Source: Cymbidium sinense
Taxonomy: Eukaryota > Streptophyta > Magnoliopsida > Asparagales > Orchidaceae
NCBI GenBank assembly: GCA_021442155.1
Contig: CM038216.1
Coordinates: 87,826,945-87,890,944, forward strand
DNA: 64,000 bases
Direction of reading: 5' to 3'
Positions within the stretch are counted from its first letter, which is position 1, and each line of letters starts with the position of its first letter. Position numbers and translations under genes: made by a program. Below the pieces are notes generated by a model, which saw only the letters and a program-made list of their open reading frames with translations, was not told where the DNA came from and did not search any database. This document shows, in pieces, positions 48,445-61,420 of this stretch.

Positions 48445-51400
48445 TCCATCTTAGACATAGGATCTCTCTTAAATTTTAAGGGATCCTTAGATTAGGAGGA
48501 CACTCAACCTAACCCTAGAGACTTAGAAGAGTTAGCCATAGGAATAGGTCATGCCTTAGGGGTGTTAGAAAATTTTCCTACCCTATAGCTTGAACCAAAT
48601 TCCTCACTGCCTTCCTTCAAGTCAAACTCCAAATCAAATCAACATCAAACCTAAACCAATTCCAGTCTAATTGATTTTCTCCAAACTCAAATCAATTCCA
48701 CATGATTGAAACCCATGATTGAAATCCAAAGTTGAAATTCCAAATTCCAAATACTTCTAAGTCCTTAATTCCCTCTTGAGGACTTAGCCTAAATCATCTT
48801 CAAATCAATTCAAACTCATAAAATTTTCTCACAACTCATTTTTTATTATCATTTATATTCACATATAAAATGAAACATAAGTTCAAATCAATCAAATAAA
48901 AATCCAAAATTCAAATTCCAAATTCAAAATCTTTCCTAAGTCCTTTGATTTCCCTTCATGGACTTAGACTAAATCAAATTTAAATCAATTCAAATTCATA
49001 AAATTTTCTCATAACTAATTTATATTCTCATTTATATTCACATATATAAATGAAATATAAATTCAAATCAATCAAAAAAAATCCAAAAGTCAAATTCTAA
49101 TCAAAACTTCCTAAGTCACTTTGATTTTCTCTCAAGGACTTAGCCTAGATCATGTTCAAATCACTTCTCATGAAATTTTCTCATAACCCATTTATATTCT
49201 CATTTATATTCATATATATAAATGAAATATAAATAAAACAACCAAAACCAACTCCAAAAAATTAAATTCAAATTCAATTAAAATCCAACAGCCTTTTAAG
49301 TCAAAATATTGAACTTAGCCAAATCAATTTCAAATCAAGCCAAACCCTTGATTTTCCTTCATGATTCAATTCTATAGTCATGAATCCAAATATAAATACA
49401 AACCTCAATCACTTAACCAAAACTCAATTAAAATCAAACCAAAGTCAAACTCATGTTCACCCTTTGAACTTGAAATTGTCAAATGAATCAAAACCCATTT
49501 GCCTTCAAACCACTTGGTAATAGATTTATATTTCAATCATAAGTCCATATGTAAGTTCAATCAAACTCAAATCAAGTTGACCCACATAGGCTCACTTGAC
49601 CCAAAGTGACCTAAAGTACCCTTATGAGCCAAATTCTAATCCTAACCAAATTGGATTGAACTAAGACCACCTAAACCTCTCATCATGAGATGATCAATCA
49701 CTCAAATTGGGTCAAACCAAGTCAAACCTAAGGGTTGACCAAGTCAACACTTAGCCAAAATGAAACCCAACATAGTTAAAATCCACCATAGGCCAAATTG
49801 ATTGAAACCAATGATCTAAGTTCATTCATGATAAATATTTGAACTTGTCCAAGCCAACATTTGAGCCTAACCTAGCCCAATTGGCCACTTGACCCAACTT
49901 GACCTAAAAAGTCAAAATGTGTCAAAACTTGATCTAAGCCAAATTAATTGAAACCAATGGGTCAAGTTCATTCCAAAATGATTGTTGAACTTGACCAAGG
50001 CTCCAATTGGCTATCTAGACCCAACCTAGCCCAATTGACCATGAACCCAACTTGACCTAAAGGGTCAAATTGAGCCAAATTCAAACTTAACCAAAATTGA
50101 TTGGAAACAAAGATACTAATCCCTTTCATATGACCAACCAAACCTAAATCTACCCATGACCTCAGCTCAATAGGGTCAAATGGGTCAAGTTGACCCATTT
50201 GACCTAAATGAAATCATATAAACCAAATTCAAACCTAAAACAAATTGAATCAAACCAAAGCCACCAAAACATTTCAGATGGTCATATGGACTTGTCTCAA
50301 CCCTTGGTTTGACCCAATTTGACCATTTGGTCAACTTGACCCAAGTTGAATAATTTTGACCTAAATGGGTCAACATGAGCCAAATCACATCAAACCAACT
50401 CCAAATCCAATGAAACTTGGCCAAACCTATTTTCTCATCATATCAAACATACCCAAATCAAGGTCAAATGACCATTTTACCCTATTATAGGGTAAATTTG
50501 GCCAAATCCATTTGGAATTTGGTCAAATCCTCTCCATAACCACTTAGCACTCTCTTAGTGGATCAAGTGAACACTAGGGAGTGTGGTGCACCCAACCCAA
50601 TGGGTTTGGGTCAGCCCAACTTAGCCCAATGGCCAAACTGACCAATCCCATTGAAATGGCCACATGGAAATCCTCCTTACACTCAATTCAAGCACATGGC
50701 CACCTCACCCACTCTTTCTATGGCCAAAATCAAACCACATACAATTCAAAATAGCCTAACCAACTCATTGCATGAGGTGTATTCATCAAAAATGGCATAA
50801 TCCTTCGACCATCTGATTGCTCAAGGGGGAGATATACTGCCCCTAATTCAATTCAATCTTCAGTCTCCCTCAGTCGATTGAAGCATATGAACTCAGAGCA
50901 AGCCTTAGAGATTCTTCCTAAGCTTCCTAGAGAGTTTGAAACTTGATTTTCTTGATTTTCATCAACTGAAAATAGGGGAGCTCCACTGAAATTTGAATTT
51001 ACTCCACACTCAACATCAACCCAATTCCTTCTCCAAGCTCCATCAGAGGACCAAGTCAAACTTGCCCAAGCTCTTTCCCAAGCTGAAGGCAAGGGAGGAT
51101 CCAATTCGATCAAGGTTGAGCTCAAGGCAAGGAGGAGTTGACCCATAGAAGCATCCACTCAATTTCAAAGCCTCCAAACTTCAACAAAGCTTCATCTCAA
51201 CTAGACAAAGCTTCCCCCAGGGAATTGAATACTGGTGATCACCTCCGGTGAGGTATGCCATTTTTTTGAGCTCAAGTTCAATGTATGTTGGTCCTTTGTG
51301 AAGTAAATTTCAATCCTAGGTTGATCTAGCCATTAGATGTTCTTGTACTCATGCTTAGATGGTGTGGGCTGATTTTCATTCCAATTTGAGCTCAATCGAG

Positions 51401-54400
51401 CTCGGATCATGGCCTCAAACATGGACGGTCTACATGGCTCATAGAGGATTATAGGGATGAATCTTTGGCCTTCCATCCATGCATTTTGGATGGATGACCA
51501 AGATTAAAATGCGAGCATCCATAATTTCTTCCTTAGATCCATTTAATCCATTTGATCCTTGATCAAATGGCTGAGGAGAAAATACGTAGCGCTGCCGCCA
51601 TGTGGCATTATGATATGATGGGTTAAGTACCCAATCCCACCACGCCATGTGTAAAGCGCATGCCACATCAGTGACACACGTGGCACCGATGGGATTAATA
51701 ATATAATTTGGAATTATTTAATTTCTAACTAATCACCAAATCTTCTTAAATTCATATCAAAGTGTAGAAAAATTATAAAAATATGAAATAAATTGCATAT
51801 GAAGGATAATTGAACATAGAATATTTTCAAATTAATTTTAGTTAATTTTAAATAGTTATTTTCTCTAAATTTGGGTTTTATTGGGAATGTTAATTTGCTA
51901 ATAAACTTTAATTACTTTCTTGATTAATCCCAAACATTTTGTTACTAATTAGTGGGATGACTCTTGCCTCCCCTAATTTTCTTGGGATTTTTTGGTGGCT
52001 TAATTAGGGGAATTGCTAGTTCATTCCTTAATCACTCTCTTAACATAATTAGGCTTAATTAAGGGCTTAATTAGTGGTTTAACCCTCTGATTGAGTCAAT
52101 TAAGTTTTGATTGAGTGATTATGAGGTTTAGGGAATAAATTTGGGATGCTTTCATTGAGATATTCCTAAACCCCTTTTTCTCCCTTAATCCATCCTTAAT
52201 TAAGGGTTAATTCACTAATTACCACCTTAATTAATTTCATAAAAAATAAAACCTTCGAGAACTTAATTATTCTATCTTATATATATGCTTAGGTGTTCAA
52301 GAGCCTAAGTACATTAAGGAAATAAAAGCTCAACTCACATGTGTGAGAGGAGGTTATGAAATTACTTAAGTTAAAACCACTTAGTTTAATTAATCATTAA
52401 TCATGAGCCAAATTGCATTAGGCCCTTTGAGGTGCATTGCAAATTTAAATTCCTTGTGAGATTTTATATGTCATCTCATTGGCTCATAATTATTTGATTA
52501 ACTATGCTAAGGTGGTATAGGTAAGGGGTAATTAATATGCTTAATTCATACCTTAACCTAAGCAACATATAAAAATCATCTAATCACCTAAAAAAATTAA
52601 ACTAAAAAAACCAACATATGTGGGAATGGGTTAGGAATAGCAAACTCACCTCACACTTCTCAAATTAAATCAAACTCAAAACAAAACCAAACCTTCTTTA
52701 AAAATATGTTGATTTTTTTTAAGTTTTTTTATTTCATAAGATTGTCTTTAAGAATTAATTAGGGTGAATGTGTTTATATGCTTTCATTATTTTAGTTCCT
52801 TCCCAACATGTTAAATTAGTATGTCATATGAATTTCAAGCATTCATTCTTTTTAAAAATAAAAAATTAAAGTGAAATGTTTCTTTTATGTCAAATTGCAT
52901 ATTTTGGCTAAAAATAGAAATATGAGTGGCTATTATCACTATTAAATCCAAATTATTTTCAAAATATATGAATCAATTACCAAAACTAAAAGTGTGTTAC
53001 TTATATTTTATTTATAAGCTTGCATGTGAGTAAAATATAAGGATGTGCTTAGTGTAGTTTTCCTTCTCCCCTCCTTTAGTATAATTTTGAATAGGATTTG
53101 GTAAAGTGTTTAGTTCATTTGAAAAGAACTTAATACTTGCCAAATTCCATTTCCTATTCATTCTATGCTATTACATAAGAAGGATATCTACACTTGTACA
53201 GATAAATTGCATAAACCAAACAAACAATCAAGTACAAACTTTTGCATTTTTCTTTTCCATTTATTTCTTTGGTACGTATGCTTATATTTAAGGAAAGTGG
53301 TATATTAGTCTGGACAACCCTAGGGTTACGAGGCTTTAAGTAGCCCTAAGTAGGTCTTGTACCTTACACCCCTGGTTAACAATGGTGTAGACTACATATG
53401 CCTTTCATATATTTATGTGTGCATATAAAAATTGGATAAGAAACTCCTTTTCTGCCTAATGAAAATCATGCATCATGAGTATTCAAATTTTATTAGGTAA
53501 ACCACTTAGCATTCATCATAAAATGTGCCAAAACATCTCATTTGTATGTATAGATATGCTTAGGATGCATCCATATGCATGTTATACATGTTGGGAAAGA
53601 AATGAAGTGATGTGTGTTTTGTGAATTTAGTTCACTTTACTTAATCTTAAAATGTCTTTCTTTTTGAATAAGTTTGTTTAGAATTGATCTAAACTTAGGA
53701 TTAATTAAAATACATAATAAAACATTCACTAAACAAAACTAAACATGAATCCACTTTAGAAATTACTTAAGGTAGGGAAGGAAAGAGTAGTTCTCTTCTC
53801 TTTTCCCTCTCTTTAAAACTTAGTAATTTATTGTAGGATTCATTTAAACCAAACCAAAAATACAAAATAAAATCAACCCAAACCAACAAAACACTTAAAT
53901 GAAATTACCCATCTAAGTTGAACATCTTCACACTTAGAGAAATTCAAACCTTAAAATCATAGCTAAGCATACCATACAATCCTTCTTAAGCATATACATT
54001 AGACTAAGTCACCACTTCTAGCTTGTGGGTGGTGCATGGCTTGATATTTGCTTTTTTTATGATATATGTTTTAGCTGGATGTTTGGGTGAATGTGCATAG
54101 AATGGGTGGATGATTTAGTCTAATCATTAGGGGATTGCTTAAGGCGTAAAAAATAAATATAACTATTTTTGTATGTGTGCTCATACCCCTAAGCATAATC
54201 CAATAGGCTAGGTGGACTTGGTTACCCATGTGTGGGGTGCTAAGTCCAATATACATGCTTGGGATTTGTATGGTTTGTTTAGCTAATCTCTATTTTGCAA
54301 GTGTTAGTTAGATTTACTTTTTCTTTTCATGTATTTTATAATTAATATTTTGGAATGTTTGTTATGGGGGATTAGGATGAGCATTGGTCATAAGATCCCA

Positions 54401-56121
54401 TCTTATGCACCATGTGAAGCATTTGGAGCATCCTCCTTCCAACCATCCAAAAGAAGGAACCAAAGAAGAAAGAAGAAATGAAAAAGAAAGAAAAAAAAGG
54501 AGAATGAAGAAATGAAGCTTGAAGGCCCCCCATAATAATGAATTCCTTATTTAAATTGTACTTAATTCATTTGTAATTCGGGTTGTATAAGGTTAGAGCT
54601 TGGCTACCAAGTTTGTTTTCGGGTTTGTGCGGTGGTGCTCGACCACAAATGGCCTCTTATTCTTTTGCGTTAGCTTTATAAATCGATTGATGATTTGTTT
54701 AGTTTGTGGATTAAGATGGCATCCATTTCCTAATTTCTTTCTTGCTTGATGTATGGACTAGATTTGGATTAGGCACTTAGAGAAAAATAAATCTTCTACC
54801 AAATTTAATAATTCAAAAATTAAAATAAAAAACTCATAACCTCACCTAAAAGCTTAGGCTAAAAATCAAGATAAAAGATCTAGCAACCCCTTAGTTGGAT
54901 GAGTATTTCTTTTATAACATCATGCACAAATGCATCTTATTTTCACTCTTGATTAGAGGGCTTCCACCTTTTCTAGAGAAACTTGGCTTGACCTTTGAGA
55001 GCCATGGTGGAAACACACCTCCTCCTTTCTCGCTAATTTTGGCCAATAATCTTACTTCTCATGCATTAGGCATATGAATCCTATAAGCCAGTCAAATGAT
55101 TGTCCAAAAATAACATGTAATATGATTTTCATTAGATTTAGGTCATTGGAAGCATGCCCTTATATGATCTAGTCTCTTTAGGGAGTGAGTTTATGGACTT
55201 AATCAATTTCTAAATAAATAACATCCTAGCTATCTTGCATAAAGCATATGACTTGCCTACATAAATTTAAAATTTTAGGAGTTAGTTGGCAACCACCCTC
55301 AGGTGGATGTAAGTCCAAGAAGTCAAGTGGTTTGTCCTCTCTTGTGGAGGTAAACCAAATACTGTTGTCACCTTAGATTTAGGTCATGCTTTTTGCCCTT
55401 GTCAAAGCTCCCTAGATTTAGGTTCTAGGATTTCTTCTCCCTTCTATGGGCCATAAGCATAAATCCTCACGTCTTAAGTATTTCCATAATCTTGTATTAT
55501 GGAATTATAAGCCCTAAACTTCTAATAAAAAGTCAACTCAAATGAATAATTCAATTTCAAATATATAAAGCCTAACCATAAGAATTATTTGAGATGCTTG
55601 CTAGGTTTCCTAGCATCATAGGCATCACTTATTTATCTTCCTTTAGCTTCGATAACAATTCCTTCTCTTTGATCAATCCCATTTGATCTTATAAAACAAA
55701 CTAATCAATTGATAGTCCTACCTATTGAATATTTGGAGACAACGATCATTTACTTTAATCAAGAGTATTCTTAAGGGATCTCATTTCTTAGGATATAGTT
55801 AACTATGGGGACTTTCCCCTGTATGGAACTTAACGAACTCGATTTAAAATAAACCCTACTTTACTTTTCCATATAAAGTAGAGGAAGAATCTCTAGTACA
55901 TACGAAGACCCATAGTCCTTAGAGTCCTTATTCAGGTGATTAAGTCCATTATTGGGTGGTGACTTCTATCTTTTGAGATTGTACACCTCTCCTCAATGTC
56001 ATACCCGATCATCCTAATAAGAATATCTATGGATCTACGTGATGTCTCAACCAAAGGCATATATTTCTATTTTTATTTATCCTCTTCAAAAGGATAGATG
56101 AAGGCAAAAATATTTTAGCAC
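48445..56121 (+). mobile_element. 5' LTR of Tat-type element C (5'-truncated, ~7.7 kb present)
   Basis: Homology with the element A LTR begins at CTTAGACATA (48448) and TAACCCTAGAGACTTAG (48512), then runs through the TTGACC-rich part (49400-50650), the CTCCGGTGAGGTATGCC block (51245), the CACACGTGGCACC block (51675), ATTAA-rich DNA (51700-52600), GGTTGTATAAGG (54582), and AAATAAACCCTACTTTAC (55847), to an LTR end near TTTTAGCA at 56121. The first ~2.3 kb of the LTR (the repeat segment at 34090-31900) is absent. It is the plausible 5' LTR of element C because a primer binding site and gag follow in the same direction. ORFs inside are chance. Confidence 0.7.
51660..51715 (+). promoter_or_regulatory. 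Conserved LTR block with G-box/ABRE-like core and A/T-rich stretch
   Basis: CACACGTGGCACCGATGGG is followed within 15 bases by TAATAATATAATTT. The equivalent minus-strand block at about 28775-28810 keeps GTCACGTGG (antisense sense of reading). CACGTG is the core bound by plant bZIP and bHLH factors. Being kept in two otherwise diverged copies, it may be part of the LTR promoter. No start site can be located from sequence alone. Confidence 0.25.
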
Positions 56122-56130
56122 ATATTTTTC

Positions 56131-56148
56131 TAGTGACTCCGCTAGGGA
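56131..56148 (+). other. Primer binding site of element C
   Basis: TAGTGACTCCGCTAGGGA corresponds at 15 of 18 positions to TGGCGACTCCGCTGGGGA, the form I associate with Tat/Ogre elements primed by a tRNA-Arg 3' end. The three differences are all transitions (G to A twice, C to T once), as expected from decay of methylated DNA. It fixes element C as plus strand and the LTR end just upstream. Confidence 0.65.
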
Positions 56149-56149
56149 C

Positions 56150-56700
56150 AGTTGCTCTCTCCATCTTTGGGAAATGATCGTTGTCTCCAACTATCGATAG
56201 TGGGTTCATACTTTGGTATGAATCCAAGACTATTTATTCTATTGGCACTTAGCTTATTTCATCCTTAAGTTGCTAGCCAACATCTTTAGTTTTAGGACCT
56301 CACCCTGTTGGTCTTAAAACCCCTATAGTTCTCCAATGGGTAAAATAAAAGATCTAATAAAAGAAAACATTTAAAGACTTCCTATATCATTTCTATGATA
56401 AGAAAAGGTTCATTCTAAAATAATAAAGACAAATAAATCCTTATAAAAATCATGCTTTTAAAAAAGGACTCTTTCAAAATGCACATAATAAAATATTTTG
56501 CACAAAATTTTTTTTCCTAAATCACCCTCATCTAACAATCTATGGTTGTTATATGTAAGATCATCTTTACAAAAATAAGATTCCAACAATTACATTTTAT
56601 AAAAAATACAAATGAGTTTCTTCACTCAATTCATTTTTGGTGAATACCTCATTTTCAAAAATAAAATTCCAACAATCATATTTTCAAAAGCATAAAATTT
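56150..56700 (+). other. Element C leader, proximal part
   Basis: Non-coding sequence between the primer binding site and the hairpin array. It contains A-rich stretches (56340-56600) and weak early forms of the repeat (CATTT, CAATT words) after 56600. No gene is seen. Confidence 0.5.
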
Positions 56701-58460
56701 GAAGATGGGCCTTCCCATTCAATACATCCAAATGTAGTGAATGGATGTTACCTCTTCAAGCAAAATCATAACTTTGAACTTCTACCCAATACATTCCACA
56801 TGTGTTAGGTTGTGATTTTCATATTTTCAAAAAGCACATATGCAACCTCTCCATTTAACATACCCACACTTATTGGGTGGAGGTCTCATTTTCAAACAAA
56901 ATCAAAAATAAATTTTCAAAAAAAAGCACAAATGAAAATTTCCATTTAATATACCCATACTTATTGAATGAAAGTTTTATTTTCAAACAAAACTAAAATT
57001 TTCAAAAGCACATATGAATATCTCCATTCAATATACCCAAATTTATTGAATGAAAATTTCATCTCCAAATAAAATGACATCACTTTGAAATCCCACTTAG
57101 CAAATTCCACATATGATTAGGTTGGGATTTCCTCTTTCAAACAACAACAATCACACACAAAATATACATCTTTGGAAAATGAAACATAATTGTTTTCCAT
57201 CTTACATACCCAAATTTGTTAAATGGAAATCTCCCTTTTCAAAAATCAATGAAAACAAAAATTTTCAAAATACATTTGAAACTTCATTTTAGCATATCCC
57301 ATTTGCTAAAATTCCCCTTTTCCAAAATAAAATTTGAAACACTTTTGAAATTTCATTTAGCATACTCAAAATTTGAAATATCATTCCATAAAATTTTAAA
57401 ACATATTTGAACTTCAATTTAGCATACCCCATTTGCTAAAATGAAGTCTCCCCTTTTCAAAATCCAAAACAAAAATTTGAAACACCTTTGAATTTCATTT
57501 AGCATACTCAAATTTGCTAAATAAAATTTCCACTTCACAAAATTTCCAAAGCACTTTTGGAACTTCACTCTTTAGCATACCAAATTTGCTAAAGTGAAGC
57601 TTCCATTTTCAAAATAAAACCAAAACACAAAATTTTAAACACATATTTTGAAATTTCATTTAGCATACTCAAATTTGCTAAGTGAAATTTCCATTTCACA
57701 AAATTAAGTGGAAATTCATTTTGTTAGCATACCATATTTGTTAAAGAAAAAGTCTTCACTTTCAATCAAAAGACAAATCAAAACCAAAAAAAGAAACACA
57801 TTAGGATTCCCTTAGCATACATAAGTTTACTAAGGATCCTAATTTTTAAAAATAAATCAAAATTAAAATGAAACACATCAGGATTCCCCTAGCATACATA
57901 AATTTGCTAAGGATTTTACTTTTAAAAAAATCAAAATATCCAAAACAAATGAAACAGTTTAGGATTTGCTTAACATACTCAAATTTGCTAAGAACCCTAT
58001 TTTCAAAAATTTTCTAAAATTTTTCCAAAAAACAAAACATACTTGGGTTTTTCACTTAGCATACCCAAATTTACTAAGTGGGAATTCCAATTTTCAAAAT
58101 CACCAATAATTCACAAAATAAAACAACCAAAGAAAAAGAAATAATTATTTTCAAACACCTCACTTAGGACACCCAGATTTGCTAACTGAGTGAATTCCAA
58201 AATATCAAATCAAAAATAAAACCAATTGACCCTTACTTTAACATACTCAAATTTGTTGAAGGAAAGGGTCCTCAAATCAAAATCTAATTACAAAAATGAA
58301 CCTATGGAAGCGTCTTTCTAAAAATATTTGAACCCATTTTTAACATACCCAATTTTTTTGAAATTGGATTCATATTCAAAAAATTCCTCTTTCCAATCAA
58401 ATCTCGAAATCCTCTCAAAATCCATTTGAACCCCACTTAACAATTCCAAGATGTTGGATG
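56700..58460 (+). repeat. Minisatellite of about 20 variant hairpin units in the element C leader
   Basis: The core TTTAGCATACCCAAATTTGC, followed by TAAA, recurs every 60-110 bases, for example at 56945, 57027, 57205, 57289, 57419, 57499, 57573, 57661, 57725, 57812, 57890, 57971, 58057, 58164, 58240 and 58341. The bases on both sides are complementary and differ between units in a matched way: CACTTAG with CTAAGTG (58050), CCTTAG with CTAAGG (57808), ATTTAGCA with TGCTAAAT (57495), TTCCAT with ATGGAA (57198). The loop is about 10-12 bases, usually TACYCAAATT. A-rich spacers with TTTTCAAAA join the units. Non-coding. Confidence 0.75.
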
Positions 58461-60400
58461 TGGGTTCAAATTTTAAATTCAAATTTAGAAGTCAATAATA
58501 CAAAAATTTGATCCAAGTTTGTTTCCAACATTGTAGATTCTCGAGTCTCACATGCATGCTTTAGTTTTCAATTTTCAGTTGACTATAATGACAGCTTCAT
58601 AGAAATTTGTGTTTACTTTCCCCTATGACATGGACTTGGCCTTGGATCAGCCAATCTCCCCCGAGCTGATTACACCCTTCTCATCTATTTTGATAGAGGT
58701 TTCGGCAGGATCACAGGGTACTCCCTCACAGTGTGTGAGTAGATCGGGGTCGCAAAGCCGGTCATTGATTGATCATCGTTGACTCATATCCCTCTCAAGA
58801 GGAAGGTAGTGAAAGTACCAGATAGTCAAGCAGCATCCTGTGGTTTCGATGTCGCACTGCAAGGCTAGCACCCACTCATTAGCATAAGTAAGGCTCCTTG
58901 ATCCAGATTGCCTCCCAACTTTTAAGGTTGGATCTAGTTCTTACCCACCCCCCTACCAACTTAGAGGAGGAACAAAACCACATGATGGATATCATACATG
59001 TAAGGAAGATGGAGCTACAGGGCCAGGGAGGAGGTGCCAACTCTGATTTTCCACTAGTTATATTGAACCCATTCCATCCTCTCTCTGGGTCTAATAGTGA
59101 GGATGCTAGGAAGATCTGCACTTCACCTCCACCAACAGTTTAGTACCAGGCAGTGGTTAGCTAGAGGAGGAGGTCGTATGCTAGCCTCCATTTAGTTCTA
59201 TGCCAGGATGGCAGAGCTTACGGCTATTTTGAGTTCAGAGCTCAATTTTTTTGAGATCTTATCCCCATGTGTAAACATCCATGCCGAGAGGGCGAGATGC
59301 GCATTATATACATCACTCAGAGAGGCGAGGTTTTGGTAGTCACGTCCACTCATTAATTTCTCTGATCGGCTAGCTACCCGCATCGATCACACAGATAGTA
59401 TTTTGCTTACAAGGATTAACCATAATAGGAAGAGGGTCCCCGTTCCAAGAGAGTCGGTGGTGTCTCCACCACACAGCTATACCTCCAGTCCACCGTCACC
59501 CATTCTTATTGCAGCATCTCCATTTTTGCCGAAGGCCATGAAGGCCACATCCAGTGAGAAGAGAACCCCATTGGTGATCTGACTATAGCCAAAGGATTCC
59601 ATTCCATCTACACCACCTATTATGGCAAGGCCGAGCTCTCCTGCTTGACTTTCCACCCTAGTTGTGGTGTGGATGGAATGGCGACCCCGAAGCATAGTGG
59701 TCATTCACCAACACCACCAGGTCAAGAACATAGAGATGGTAGCAGTAGTTGTAAAGGGAGGAGATGATAGCCCAGTTGCACCCATGATAGTAGAGCCTCG
59801 TAGGAGTGTCACCCATTTTAGAGTCAGTGATAGCCAGGAGTGAATTTCTTCTAGGAGTTACCCTCACAGATTGATTCTACGAAGGGGAGAATGCCTCAAA
59901 GCCATGAGATGTGGATCCCATTATCCACCAAAAGCATTTATACTAGTTTCAAGATCTTTAGATGACATAGTAGCCACTATTTCAGAAAAGAAAGAGATCC
60001 TAGATACATGGTCTAATGTGAGAAGATCAGCTTGATTCAATGAAGATGACTTTGGAGACTCCAAAGATTTGCATGGTAAATACTAGGGGATCCCTCCTCG
60101 AGAGACAAAGAAGTTATGGAAGGTGATGAGGCTGAGTAGAAAGATACAGCCCAATCATCCCAACACCTTCGATATCAGTTAAAGCAAAAAAGATGAACAA
60201 ATAGATAAGATGGCAAGGTAGCTTGAGGACTTGTAAGCAGCAATCTCAGTACTTCAGAAATAAGCCCCAAGTAGTTCATCCTACTACAACTAAGATTAAT
60301 CAGCTAGAGTTAGTGCATGTGTTGGACCCAGCTAAGACCTTACCTCCTGTCGTGCAAGGTAGCACTAACATTTATAGGAAGGTAGTGGAAAGTACCCCCA
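58461..60400 (+). pseudogene. Element C: region upstream of the gag core (leader end or gag N-terminal part)
   Basis: More GC-rich than the leader. Short open pieces exist (ATG at 58630 giving MDLALDQPISPELITPFSS; 58898-59143; a piece near 59208 with MAELTAILSSELNFFEILSP), but stops interrupt every frame. I do not recognise a domain. By position it should hold the gag N-terminus, and Ogre-type elements can carry an extra ORF ahead of gag, so either is possible. The minus-strand ORFs (59704-59477, 59867-59658) are shadows. Confidence 0.4.
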
Positions 60401-61420
60401 TATAATAGAAATATATTAGATCTATGTTTGAGCAGTATGTGAAGGAAGTGTTCAAGTTGGAGGATCATCGCCTGGGTTGACCCTACCTAGGAATTTGATG
60501 CTTCAACATCCCAAGGGCTTCGAGCCACCTTCCTTCAATAGTTTTATGATGGAAAACCGAGGTAGCATATTGCACACTTTACCAATTGTGCTTCTTGGTA
60601 ATGGTTTTTCATCCTCTCGTTAGTAGCTGTGGGATCATTTTCGATTGGTATGCTAAACTTCCCAATGGTTCAGTAAAGATATTTGTTAAGATGGAGCAAC
60701 TCTTTATCAAGAGTTTTAGGAGCTGAGGGGTTATCTGGAATCTCATTGTAGCACAACAACATCCAGGGGACTCCCTTATTGACTATATTCTCAGATGGCA
60801 TAACCTGAGTATGAAATGTGAACCATAGCTGTCTGAGCAATGTGCCGTTAAGATTCTTATAAAGAATATCCATGGCCTAGTCGCTTTCATGCTAAGGGTT
60901 TCACCATCAAAACCTTTGAGAAGCTAATCAACAAGGTGGTTCTTATAAGGAGAGGCCAAACATTTTTTTCAAGACCGTTCAAAGCAAAGTCAAAGGTCTA
61001 TGAGAAGAAGTGAAAGGGATAATAGTGGATAGGGAAGCAAACAAGTAGAGATCAGTTGAGAGACCAGATGACTTTCTTCTTCCACCTCCTACCACCATGG
61101 TGCACTGCCTCCACAACAAACCTCCATGGAAGATCAGCCTCCTGCCCATATATCATGCATTAGTGGCACACATACCAACCTCAGTTGAGTCCCTACTCTT
61201 TTGGATAAACTCAACAAACCTTATTCATTTAAGAGGAAGGTAATGGAAGATCTTAAGAATCTCTTAAAGAAGCCTTATTTTCAGACCGAGCCTAAGAGAA
61301 GGAAGTGGGCAAAAGCTATGATCCTAACTTTTGCTCCTACCACCAGATCCTCAAGTCATGTTTTGGGGATTCATTCACATTTATGGATGCTTGAACATAG
61401 CTTCAAGATCATGTGAAGTT
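60401..61420 (+). pseudogene. Element C: gag core and zinc-knuckle-like region
   Basis: On the + strand in shifting frames: FDASTSQGLRATFLQ or the alternative GFEPPSFN-type reading (60500), HIAHFTN (60560), IFDWYAKLPNGSVKIF (60630), DYILRWHNLSMKCE (60780-60825), AVKILIKNIHG (60840). This is the retrotrans_gag pattern, which would form the particle shell. A knuckle-like region at about 61340-61420 (YHQ...SCFGD, LEHSFKIM) corresponds to YHHMLGHVLEDCF in element A at 47440-47390. Many stops are present. Confidence 0.7.

Noticed and set aside
48510..48540. Possible gag start MANSSKSLGLG on the minus strand
   Set aside because: The same sequence recurs at 31738-31790 inside LTR context and is better explained as LTR; gag homology ends at about 48430.
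56700..58460. CRISPR-like array
   Set aside because: The repeats are imperfect hairpins with variable spacing in a eukaryotic LTR element leader, and no cas genes are present.
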